From positions 62,001 to 126,000 of the forward strand of contig CANQUV010000002.1 in assembly GCA_947627135.1 (NCBI GenBank): DNA of 64,000 nt, written 5' to 3'. Source of the DNA: an uncultured Clostridia bacterium (GTDB taxonomy: Bacteria > Bacillota > Clostridia > Oscillospirales > Acutalibacteraceae). The first letter of the stretch is position 1. Each line of letters opens with the position of its first letter. Of this stretch, positions 54,221-62,328 are shown piece after piece. The notes below the pieces were generated by a model. It saw only the letters and a program-made list of their open reading frames with translations, did not search any database and was not told the origin of the DNA. Position numbers and translations under genes: made by a program.

Positions 54221-56083
54221 ATGCCAATTCCATTTGACTCAAGAAAAGATTATTACCGTTATCCGTTCGGTGCAGTAGAACAGGGAACGAGTATTCATCT
54301 AAGAGTATTGATTCCTCATAATTTAAGCACTTCAAGCGTTGAGATGTGCGTAAAATATGACGATGATTATAATTGGAACTTTTATAATATGTTCTGGCAC
54401 GGTTACTTTGATGACCAGACTGAAATTTGGGAATGTGATTTTACTGCCGACAGAATAGGACTGTACTGGTACGGCTTTAAGCTAAATACAAACGAAGGAG
54501 TAAGATATATTGTACCGTCTGACCCGTATCAAATAAGTTCCATTGAGCGTTCGCCGGGAAGAAGCTGGCAGATCACCTGTTATAAAAAAGGTTTTGAAAC
54601 TCCGTCTTGGCCGATAGGCGGAGTAATGTATCAAATTTTTCCTGACCGATTCAACTTCAGCGGTGAAAAAAAGGACTTCGGCCGTACAGATTTATCCATA
54701 AATCATGATTGGTACGCTCTGCCTCAATGGTGGCCCAATGAGCATGGAGAAATTACTAACACCGACTTTTTTATGGGAGATTTAAAAGGAATTGAACAAA
54801 AGCTTAATTATTTAGAGAGTTTAGGAGTAACCTGCATTTATTTAAACCCCATTTCAAAAGCCTATTCAAATCATCGATATGACACAGGCGATTACAGCCA
54901 GGTAGACCCTATCTTAGGAACAGAAGGGGATTTTGTAAGCCTTTGTGCTGAAGCAAAAAAACATGGTATTCATGTTATAAACGATGGTGTTTTCTCTCAT
55001 ACAGGAAGCGACAGCAAATATTTTAACAGAAGCGGAAGATACGGCAGCGGAGGAGCATACAGAGACCAGAACAGTCCCTATTCAAGCTGGTACAAATTTA
55101 ACCAATGGCCTGATAATTATAATTCATGGTGGGGATTTTACACCCTGCCGGAAGTAAACGAAAACGATCCGTCGTTTAACGAATATATAAACGGTGAAAA
55201 CGGAATTGTAAGAAAGTGGATGAAGTGCGGCAATTCCGGCTGGAGACTTGATGTTGCAGACGAACTGCCCAACGAATTTCTAGAAAATTTAAGAAAGGCC
55301 GTTAAGGCGGAAAACCCACAAGGAATAATTATAGGCGAAGTCTGGGAAGACGCCTCAAATAAAGAAAGTTACGGAGCAAGAAGAAAGTTTTTGCTGGGAG
55401 AAGAGCTTGACAGCGTAATGAATTATGTATTCCGCAACGCAATTTTAGACTTTGTAAAAGGCGGAGATGCAAAATATGTTATGAATACGATAATGTCTGT
55501 TGTAGAAAACTATCCCAGACCTGTACTGCGGGTTTTAATGAATCTGCTTTCAACTCACGATACAGAGCGAGCATTAACGGTAATAGCAGGAGAACCGCTA
55601 AACGGAAGAGACCGCCACTGGCAGGCACATACAAGGCTGTCTGACGAACAGAGACATTACGGATTAAAAATGATGAAGATAGCTGTTGCCATGCAATATA
55701 CACTACCGGGCTTTCCGTGTGTTTATTACGGAGATGAAGCCGGAATGGAAGGATATCGTGATCCGTTCAACCGATGTTGTTATCCTTGGGGCAGAGAGGA
55801 TAAAGAGCTTATTGAGTGGCATACAAAACTTGGCAATCTGCGCAAATCATGCAGTGCATTGTGGGACGGAGATATCATCGAAGTTCAGTGTTACGGCAGA
55901 CTGCTTTCATATATGAGAATTGACGGCAACAGCTCCTTATTCTGTGCATTTAACGCAGGCGATACACAAATGGTAATTAATATACCTCCGGGATACTCAA
56001 ACAGTAAGCCTTTATTTGGAACAAGCGTTGAAAACAGCGGTTTGATTATTCCCGCACACGGCTGCGCATTTTTGCTTAAATAA
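54221..56083 (+). CDS. Cytoplasmic GH13 maltodextrin hydrolase (neopullulanase/cyclomaltodextrinase-like) with CBM34
   Basis: The 620-residue enzyme has no signal peptide. An N-terminal CBM34-type beta domain (1-120) precedes the GH13 barrel with its four regions: INDGVFSHTG (I), GWRLDVADEL with nucleophile D344 (II), IIGEVWED with acid/base E373 (III), and LLSTHDTERA with D447 (IV). Region V and the MPIPFDSRKDYYRYPFGAV start are as in neopullulanase, cyclomaltodextrinase and maltogenic amylase. It would cleave imported maltodextrins or cyclodextrins. A TTTTCAGGATG site precedes the ATG. It stands alone, with a hairpin downstream, and complements the starch-binding protease at 10.5 kb. Confidence 0.92.
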   Translation: MPIPFDSRKDYYRYPFGAVEQGTSIHLRVLIPHNLSTSSVEMCVKYDDDYNWNFYNMFWHGYFDDQTEIWECDFTADRIGLYWYGFKLNTNEGVRYIVPSDPYQISSIERSPGRSWQITCYKKGFETPSWPIGGVMYQIFPDRFNFSGEKKDFGRTDLSINHDWYALPQWWPNEHGEITNTDFFMGDLKGIEQKLNYLESLGVTCIYLNPISKAYSNHRYDTGDYSQVDPILGTEGDFVSLCAEAKKHGIHVINDGVFSHTGSDSKYFNRSGRYGSGGAYRDQNSPYSSWYKFNQWPDNYNSWWGFYTLPEVNENDPSFNEYINGENGIVRKWMKCGNSGWRLDVADELPNEFLENLRKAVKAENPQGIIIGEVWEDASNKESYGARRKFLLGEELDSVMNYVFRNAILDFVKGGDAKYVMNTIMSVVENYPRPVLRVLMNLLSTHDTERALTVIAGEPLNGRDRHWQAHTRLSDEQRHYGLKMMKIAVAMQYTLPGFPCVYYGDEAGMEGYRDPFNRCCYPWGREDKELIEWHTKLGNLRKSCSALWDGDIIEVQCYGRLLSYMRIDGNSSLFCAFNAGDTQMVINIPPGYSNSKPLFGTSVENSGLIIPAHGCAFLLK

Positions 56084-56108
56084 ATTACTTTAAAAATAAA
56101 TATTTTTT

Positions 56109-56152
56109 AAAATCAGTTTCCTTGTTTAAGTAAGGGAGCTGATTGTTTTTTA
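56109..56152 (+). terminator. Terminator after the GH13 gene
   Basis: The arms AAATCAG(TTTCCTT) and (TAAGGGA)GCTGATT form an imperfect hairpin followed by GTTTTTTAG, 25 bases after the stop. Confidence 0.75.
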
Positions 56153-56327
56153 GTATTGCAGTAATAGATACCGCTTGTACGATCCAATATTTATGTTTGA
56201 TAAAAAATAGATTTCTTTTTGTATGTTTACATTTTTGAAAAATTAAAAAACCTTCCTACGAATGAAGCCTTCTTCTGCAAAATTTTAACTTATAATTTCT
56301 TATTTGTCTTTTATTTTACTTATACTG

Positions 56328-56336
56328 TGGTATAAT
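56328..56336 (+). promoter_or_regulatory. Extended -10 promoter of the ABC exporter operon
   Basis: TGGTATAAT is an extended -10 element about 30 bases before the ATG at 56366. No good -35 box was found at the expected spacing. Confidence 0.5.
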
Positions 56337-56365
56337 TTAATTATTAAATAAATTCAGGCGGTTTT

Positions 56366-58099
56366 ATGATTAAATTGTTTAAAGCATATTTAAAGGATTA
56401 TAAATTTCATATAATTGTGGGGCCTTTGTGCAAACTGTTTGAAGCTGTCTTGGAGCTTATTGTTCCCCTTGTAATGGCAAATATCATTGATGTCGGCGTT
56501 GCTAACAGGGATACGGGTTACATTCTTATAATGGGCGGAGTAATGGTTCTTTTAGGTTTCATAGGACTTTGCAGTGCCCTTGTATGTCAATACTATGCAT
56601 CAGTTGCGTCCCAGGGCTGCGGAACCAAAATGAGAAATGATCTGTTTAAACATATTAATTCTCTTTCCCATAAAGAACTGGACCTCATTGGCACCCCCTC
56701 TCTTATTACAAGAATAACCAACGATGTTAATCAAATACAAAATGCAGTTGCCATGCTTATCAGACTTGCCCTTAGAGCGCCGTTTCTTGTTATCGGCGCA
56801 ATGGTTATGGCTATTATTATAGATATAAAGTTGTCCGTTATATTTTTTGTTTCAGCAGTTTTAATTGGATTGGTGTTATATTTTGTTATGTCAAAAAGCG
56901 TTCCCTTTTATAAAGCAATTCAAAAAAAACTTGATAAGGTTTCTCTTGTATCAAGAGAAAATTTATCAGGCAACAGAGTCATAAGAGCTTTTTCCAAACA
57001 AAATCAGGAACAAAAACGATTTAATGAGATTTCAGACGATTTATCATATACTTCAATCAGAGTAGGCAAGCTTTCTGCTTTGCTTTCTCCTGCAACATTT
57101 GCAATAACAAACCTTGCCATTGTTTTTATCGTTTGGTTTGGTTCAAAAGGAGCAAATATTGGAGAAATTATGTCAGGCGATATTATTGCACTTGTAAACT
57201 ACATGACCCAAATTTTACTTGCAATGGTAGTTGTAGCAAATCTCGTTGTACTTTTTACAAAGGCTTCTGCCTCTGCACAAAGAATTAATCAAGTATTTGA
57301 AACGGAAAGTTCTGTTATTGAAAACACAAACACTAAAATCAACCCTAATAACAATGCTCCTAAAATTGAATTTGATAATGTTTGCTTTTCATATTCAGAG
57401 GGTGAAAACGAGCTTTCTAATATCAGCTTTAAAATAAATAAAGGAGATACCGTTGGAATTATAGGAGGAACCGGAAGCGGAAAATCCACTTTGATAAACT
57501 TAATTCCAAGATTTTATGATGTAAACAGCGGAAAAATTTTGTTTGACGGAGTAAATGTTAAGGATTATCCTTTTCAAACCTTACGCAAACAAATCGGAAT
57601 CGTTCCACAGCAATCAGTTTTATTCAGCGGAACAGTAAGAGAAAATATGAAATGGCAAAACCCAAATTCTACTGATGAAGAAATCTTAAAGGCATTGGAA
57701 ATAGCGCAGGCAAAAGATTTTGTTCTTGAAAAATCCGAAGGACTTGATACCATGGTAGTTCAGGGAGGTAAAAACTTTTCAGGAGGACAAAGGCAAAGAT
57801 TATGCATAGCAAGGGCAATAGTATCGATGCCAAAGGTTTTAATACTCGACGACAGTTTTTCCGCTCTTGACTTTGCAACAGACGCCGCTTTAAGAAAAGC
57901 TTTAAAAGAGCAGACGGAAAATATGACTGTAATAATAGTATCTCAAAGATGTTCAACAATAAAAAATTCAGATTTAATACTGGTTCTTGACAATGGCGGT
58001 CTTGCAGGCAAGGGCAATCATAAAGAACTTCTTGAAAGCTGTCCCCTGTATAAAGAGATCTGCTTGTCACAGCTTGAAAAAGAGGAGGTTTATAAATAA
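56366..58099 (+). CDS. ABC exporter subunit with degenerate ATP site
   Basis: This 577-residue half-transporter has six membrane helices and an ATPase domain with Walker A GGTGSGKST, signature FSGGQRQRL and Walker B VLILDDSFSALD. The catalytic Glu after Walker B is Asp, and the H-loop histidine is Gln (VSQRCS), the pattern of the non-catalytic half of heterodimeric exporters such as TM287/288. It overlaps the partner gene (ATG within its stop). Substrate could be a drug, lipid or peptide and is unknown. Confidence 0.92.
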   Translation: MIKLFKAYLKDYKFHIIVGPLCKLFEAVLELIVPLVMANIIDVGVANRDTGYILIMGGVMVLLGFIGLCSALVCQYYASVASQGCGTKMRNDLFKHINSLSHKELDLIGTPSLITRITNDVNQIQNAVAMLIRLALRAPFLVIGAMVMAIIIDIKLSVIFFVSAVLIGLVLYFVMSKSVPFYKAIQKKLDKVSLVSRENLSGNRVIRAFSKQNQEQKRFNEISDDLSYTSIRVGKLSALLSPATFAITNLAIVFIVWFGSKGANIGEIMSGDIIALVNYMTQILLAMVVVANLVVLFTKASASAQRINQVFETESSVIENTNTKINPNNNAPKIEFDNVCFSYSEGENELSNISFKINKGDTVGIIGGTGSGKSTLINLIPRFYDVNSGKILFDGVNVKDYPFQTLRKQIGIVPQQSVLFSGTVRENMKWQNPNSTDEEILKALEIAQAKDFVLEKSEGLDTMVVQGGKNFSGGQRQRLCIARAIVSMPKVLILDDSFSALDFATDAALRKALKEQTENMTVIIVSQRCSTIKNSDLILVLDNGGLAGKGNHKELLESCPLYKEICLSQLEKEEVYK

Positions 58100-59862
58100 T
58101 GAAGAAAACCTCCGCAGTAAAAAATGTTTTGAAATATTCAAAAACCTATTTGCCATATTTTATTTTTGCTCTCGTTTTTGCCATAATCAGCGTTTCTTTA
58201 ACGCTTTATATTCCAGTTTTGGTAGGTGAAGCAATAGATAATATTATTGCACAGGGACAGGTAAACTTTAAAAATATTTTTAGAATTTTAATGTATATAT
58301 TAGTTTCAATAGCAGGAGTTGTTATATTTCAATGGGCGATGAATTTCTGTACAAATTCAATAAGCTATAAAACGGTAAGAGACTTGCGCAGAGATATTTT
58401 CAAAAAATTTAACACTACTCCGTTATCTTATATTGACTCACACCCTCATGGGGATCTGATCAGCCGAATGGTAAATGATGTTGACGCAATCGGCGATGGT
58501 TTAATTCAGATGATCACTCAGCTTTTTTCAGGGATAGTTACAATTGCAGGCACAATTATTTTTATGATATCAATAGATATAAAAATAGCCCTTATAGTAG
58601 TAATTGTTACTCCTCTTTCTTTGTTTGTTGCGGCTTTTATAGGAAAGCTCTCAAGCAAAAGATTTAGAAAACAACAGGAATTGCAGGGAACAATCAGCGG
58701 TTATGTTGAAGAACTTATAGGCAATCAACAAATAGTTAAATCCTTTTCTTATGAAGAAAGGTCCTTTGAAGGCTTTAAAAAATATAACGCAGAGCTTTAT
58801 ACAGTTGGCTTAAAAGCACAGATTGCAGGTGCTTTGGCAAATCCAAGCACAAGATTTGTAAATGCACTTGTATATGCGTCAGTGGGTATTTTCGGCGCAA
58901 TAACAGCAGTTACCGGAGGAATCACAGTTGGCGGACTTTCCTGCTTTTTAACTTATGCCAACCAATACACAAAACCTTTTAACGAAATCACAGGTGTTTT
59001 AACACAGCTGCAAACTGCAATTGCGGCGGCAAATAGGGTATTTAAAGTATTAGAGGAGGAATCTGAAACTCCGGATAACCCTGAAAATACCTGTTACGCA
59101 AAATCTCAGACTGATACCAAATCAACGCAAAAGGGAACGGTTGAATTCAAAAATGTTTTCTTTTCTTATACAAAGGAAAAAAGTTTAATAGAAAACTTTT
59201 CATTAAAGGTAGAAAAAGGACAGCATATAGCAATTGTAGGACCTACCGGCTGCGGAAAAACCACAATGATTAATCTTCTTATGCGGTTTTATGATGTTAC
59301 TAAAGGAGAAATTCTTGTTGACGGAGTAAATGTTAAGGATATACACAGAAATGTTTTAAGAAGTAAATTCGGAATGGTATTGCAGGACAGCTGGCTATTT
59401 CACGGTACAATCAGAGAAAATCTTATGTACGGCAACGAAAACGCCACAGAGGAGCAAATGATATATTGTGCAAAGCAGGCTTATGCCCACAGCTTTATAA
59501 AGAGAATGCCAAAAGGCTATGATACGGTAATTACTGAGGAAGGTTCAAACCTTTCCCAAGGGCAAAGACAGCTTTTATGTATAGCAAGAGCTATGCTTTC
59601 AAATCCTTCAATGCTGATTCTAGACGAAGCAACAAGCTCCATAGATATTTTAACGGAACAGCGAGTTCAAAAAGCTTTTGCAAAAATTATGGAGGGACGA
59701 ACCAGCTTTATCGTTGCACACAGACTTTCAACTATCAAAGAAAGTGATTTGATACTTGTAATGAATAACGGAAATATCGTAGAGCAAGGAAATCACGAAA
59801 CCCTCTTAAATAAAAACGGATTTTACGCAAAGCTTTATAACAGCCAGTTTGAAAGGCAGTAG
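58099..59862 (+). CDS. ABC exporter subunit with consensus ATP site
   Basis: The 587-residue partner of the upstream subunit has six membrane helices, Walker A GPTGCGKTT, signature LSQGQRQLL, Walker B MLILDEATSSID with the catalytic Glu, and H-loop IVAHRLS. This half carries the functional hydrolysis residues, complementing the degenerate site of its partner. The two are translationally coupled. The pair ends at a terminator shared with the convergent LRR-dockerin gene. Confidence 0.93.
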   Translation: MKKTSAVKNVLKYSKTYLPYFIFALVFAIISVSLTLYIPVLVGEAIDNIIAQGQVNFKNIFRILMYILVSIAGVVIFQWAMNFCTNSISYKTVRDLRRDIFKKFNTTPLSYIDSHPHGDLISRMVNDVDAIGDGLIQMITQLFSGIVTIAGTIIFMISIDIKIALIVVIVTPLSLFVAAFIGKLSSKRFRKQQELQGTISGYVEELIGNQQIVKSFSYEERSFEGFKKYNAELYTVGLKAQIAGALANPSTRFVNALVYASVGIFGAITAVTGGITVGGLSCFLTYANQYTKPFNEITGVLTQLQTAIAAANRVFKVLEEESETPDNPENTCYAKSQTDTKSTQKGTVEFKNVFFSYTKEKSLIENFSLKVEKGQHIAIVGPTGCGKTTMINLLMRFYDVTKGEILVDGVNVKDIHRNVLRSKFGMVLQDSWLFHGTIRENLMYGNENATEEQMIYCAKQAYAHSFIKRMPKGYDTVITEEGSNLSQGQRQLLCIARAMLSNPSMLILDEATSSIDILTEQRVQKAFAKIMEGRTSFIVAHRLSTIKESDLILVMNNGNIVEQGNHETLLNKNGFYAKLYNSQFERQ

Positions 59863-59928
59863 TTTAAGAACAAACTCTTATTTCTGTTAAATTTCTATAA
59901 ATTTTCTCATAATTTTTCTTATAAAATC

Positions 59929-59963
59929 AAAACTGCCTTGCTTTTAAAAGTAAGGCAGTTTTT
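59929..59963. terminator. Bidirectional terminator between ABC exporter and LRR-dockerin genes
   Basis: The stem AAACTGCCTTGCTTTT / AAAAGTAAGGCAGTTT with flanking A and T runs is almost identical to the one at 62226 behind the paralogous LRR gene, and it shares its GTAAGGCAG arm with 32626. Confidence 0.85.
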
Positions 59964-60048
59964 ATATATAATTTTAGAAAGTTTAAAGCATATCGAAGAA
60001 CAGAGTTATACCAAAAATCAGTTATACGAAAATTGAGCTATACGGAAA

Positions 60049-62103
60049 TCAATTGAGCGTTATAAAATCCATTCCGTTTTCTTCTGCGTAGGTTTCGGCG
60101 GCAGTTCCTTTGTAGCCATAAATCTTATATCCGTCTACCTTATTGAATTTAGGAAAATTATAATATCCGAAACAATATTCGCCTATTTCTGTAACACTTG
60201 CAGGAATGGTTATGCTTGTAAGGCTTGTGCAATCGCAAAACGCATACTCGCCTATTTCTGTAACATTTTCCGAAATCGTTACACTTGTAAGACTTGAGCA
60301 AAATAAAAAAGCTTCACCACCTATGTATGTAACACTATTGGGAATTACCACACTTTCAAGACTATTGCAATTTGCAAATGCCGCTCCTTCAATAATTTTT
60401 ACTCCTTTGCCGATAGTTATGCTTTTAAGGTTTTTGCAAATATAAAATGCATTATAGCCAATGCTTGTAACAGTATCAGGTATTATTACACTGTTTATAT
60501 CATCATTATAAAGGAATGACTCATGACCGATTTCGCTGACTGTACGGCCGTTTATAGTGCTTGGTATATTAATATCTTTCTCTGTTCCTTTATAGCCTGT
60601 AATCATTACTGTACCGTCATCTTTATTCTCAACTTCAAAATCATCGGAATTAACAGGGTCTGTTACAGTCGGATCTGTTGCAGGAGGGTCTGTTACAGGA
60701 GGATCTGTTGCAGGAGGATCTGTTACAGAAGGATTTGTTACAGAAGGGTCTGTTACAGAAGGATTTGTTACAGGCTCATCCTTATATTTTCCTGTTTGAT
60801 TGCCTTCTGCCTGTAAGTTTGCGCAGAAAAGTTGAATATATGTTACGTCCTTCACTTTTGTATTACCGTCATTATCTACATCGCAAACTGTTAGATCAAT
60901 CATATTTTCTCCTAACAGCTTTGCTAAATAAAGCTGAATGTAGGTTGCGTCTTTTACTGTAACTTTGCCGTCATTATCTGCATCGCCCAGAATTTTTGAA
61001 GAAGGATTTGTGGGATTTGTTATAGGCGGGTCTGTTTCAGTTGGCTTTACAGTTGTGGGTTCTGTTGACGGCATTGGTGTTGTCGGGTCTGTTACAGGGT
61101 TATCTAAGCTAATAAATTTAATCCCGTTTTGATTTGCGTATTTTTCAGCGGCTGTTCCGCTGTAACCGGTAATGGTAAGATTTGGACAGCCGGAAAATGC
61201 AGAAGCATTAATACTTGTAACACTTTTGGGAATTGTTATACTTTTAAGACCTGTACAATTTTGAAATGCTCCATTATCAATAGTTTTAACATTTGGAGGA
61301 ATTGTTATACTTACAAGACTTTTGCACCCGGAAAATGCATACCATGGAATATATGTAACACCATTGGGAATTACCACACTATTAAGACTTGTACAACCGT
61401 AAAATACAGAATCTCCCATGCTTGTAACACTGCCGGGTATAGTTACACTTTTAAGACCTGAGCAACCATAAAATACATAATTATCAAGTTTTGTAATACT
61501 ATTGGGAATTACTACACTCCTAAGTCTTGTATTATTCTCAAATGCACTTTCACCAATACTTTTAACTATACCATTGTTAAGCGAGGCAGCTGTTCTGGGT
61601 ATTTCAACATTCGATGAAGTGCCTTTATATTCAGCTAAAACTATATTTCCTATTGAATCATATTTAAAGACAAAGTCACCATCAGAATTATGTTCAGAAT
61701 CTTCTACAATGATATGGAATGATACTGTGGCTGAATACGGGAAATATTGGTCGCCGTAATAATATTTATATTTTAATGTTACTCCATTACTGGAAGTAGT
61801 AGGCTTAACTGCTTTAATTTCGCAGTAATCACTAATTGAATTTATTATATCTACATACTCTTCTCTCGTATCATCTGAGGACCAAATCGGTGAAAATCCG
61901 TTGTGAAGACTTCTAATATTGTTGGCATCAATCGCCATTGATTCACCTACTTTTAGTGTATAAGTTTTTGAACCAAACGGAAAATCAGTAGTTATTGCTC
62001 CCGCAGGAAAAATCACAAGACTTGTCATCAGCAATAAAACCGCTAATAATACAGAAATCGGTTTGCTTATGATTTTTAAGTTTGATTTATTTTTAGTATT
62101 CAT
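60049..62103 (-). CDS. Secreted BspA-type leucine-rich-repeat protein with internal dockerin
   Basis: In this 684-residue protein, residues 1-36 are a signal peptide (SVLLAVLLLMTSLVIFPAGA). An Ig-like N-terminal domain follows, then an LRR_5 block of about 23-residue repeats (SITIPPNVKTIDNGAFQNCTGLK type), and a type I dockerin with two calcium loops, GDADNDGKVTVKD and CDVDNDGNTKVKD (about 380-440). A P/T-rich linker and a second LRR block end the chain. The dockerin is internal, which is unusual. LRR_5/BspA proteins bind surfaces or host factors, and the dockerin should plug into a cohesin on a scaffoldin. It is a tandem paralogue of the following partial gene. AAGGAGGCAAATTA precedes the ATG. 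Confidence 0.9.
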   Translation of the reverse strand: MNTKNKSNLKIISKPISVLLAVLLLMTSLVIFPAGAITTDFPFGSKTYTLKVGESMAIDANNIRSLHNGFSPIWSSDDTREEYVDIINSISDYCEIKAVKPTTSSNGVTLKYKYYYGDQYFPYSATVSFHIIVEDSEHNSDGDFVFKYDSIGNIVLAEYKGTSSNVEIPRTAASLNNGIVKSIGESAFENNTRLRSVVIPNSITKLDNYVFYGCSGLKSVTIPGSVTSMGDSVFYGCTSLNSVVIPNGVTYIPWYAFSGCKSLVSITIPPNVKTIDNGAFQNCTGLKSITIPKSVTSINASAFSGCPNLTITGYSGTAAEKYANQNGIKFISLDNPVTDPTTPMPSTEPTTVKPTETDPPITNPTNPSSKILGDADNDGKVTVKDATYIQLYLAKLLGENMIDLTVCDVDNDGNTKVKDVTYIQLFCANLQAEGNQTGKYKDEPVTNPSVTDPSVTNPSVTDPPATDPPVTDPPATDPTVTDPVNSDDFEVENKDDGTVMITGYKGTEKDINIPSTINGRTVSEIGHESFLYNDDINSVIIPDTVTSIGYNAFYICKNLKSITIGKGVKIIEGAAFANCNSLESVVIPNSVTYIGGEAFLFCSSLTSVTISENVTEIGEYAFCDCTSLTSITIPASVTEIGEYCFGYYNFPKFNKVDGYKIYGYKGTAAETYAEENGMDFITLN
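60657..60780 (-). repeat. 15-base tandem repeat encoding P-x-T-D linker
   Basis: About eight units of GGATCTGTTACAGGA-like sequence, in frame, encode PSVTDPPVTDP-type linker between dockerin and second LRR block. The paralogue lacks this expanded linker, so copy number is probably variable. Confidence 0.8.
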
Positions 62104-62146
62104 TAATTTGCCTCCTTAACCTTTATTTATACAAATTTACACTAAA

Positions 62147-62176
62147 ATAATATCATAATGCACAAGATAAAATCAA
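62147..62176 (-). promoter_or_regulatory. Promoter of the LRR-dockerin gene
   Basis: On the minus strand TTGATT and TATTAT are 18 bases apart, about 45 bases before the start codon. Confidence 0.5.
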
Positions 62177-62225
62177 TAAAAATTTTGTATATTTTTTGTT
62201 GTATTTATTTACTTTTTATAAAATC

Positions 62226-62259
62226 AAAACTGCATTACTTATAAAAGTAAGGCAGTTTT
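62226..62259. terminator. Terminator between the tandem LRR-dockerin genes
   Basis: The stem AAACTGCATTACTT / AAGTAAGGCAGTTT has one mismatch and T-rich flanks. The terminator and about 60 bases beyond are copied from, or into, the equivalent place at 59929. Confidence 0.8.
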
Positions 62260-62328
62260 ATATATGATTTTAAAAAGTTTGCAGCATAACTAAAACTGAG
62301 TTATGCTTTAAACCCGATTATGAAAAAA

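Noticed and set aside
60523-60816. Plus-strand ORF with RRICYRR repeats
   Set aside because: It is the antisense reading of the P/T-linker and dockerin of the LRR protein; no ribosome site.
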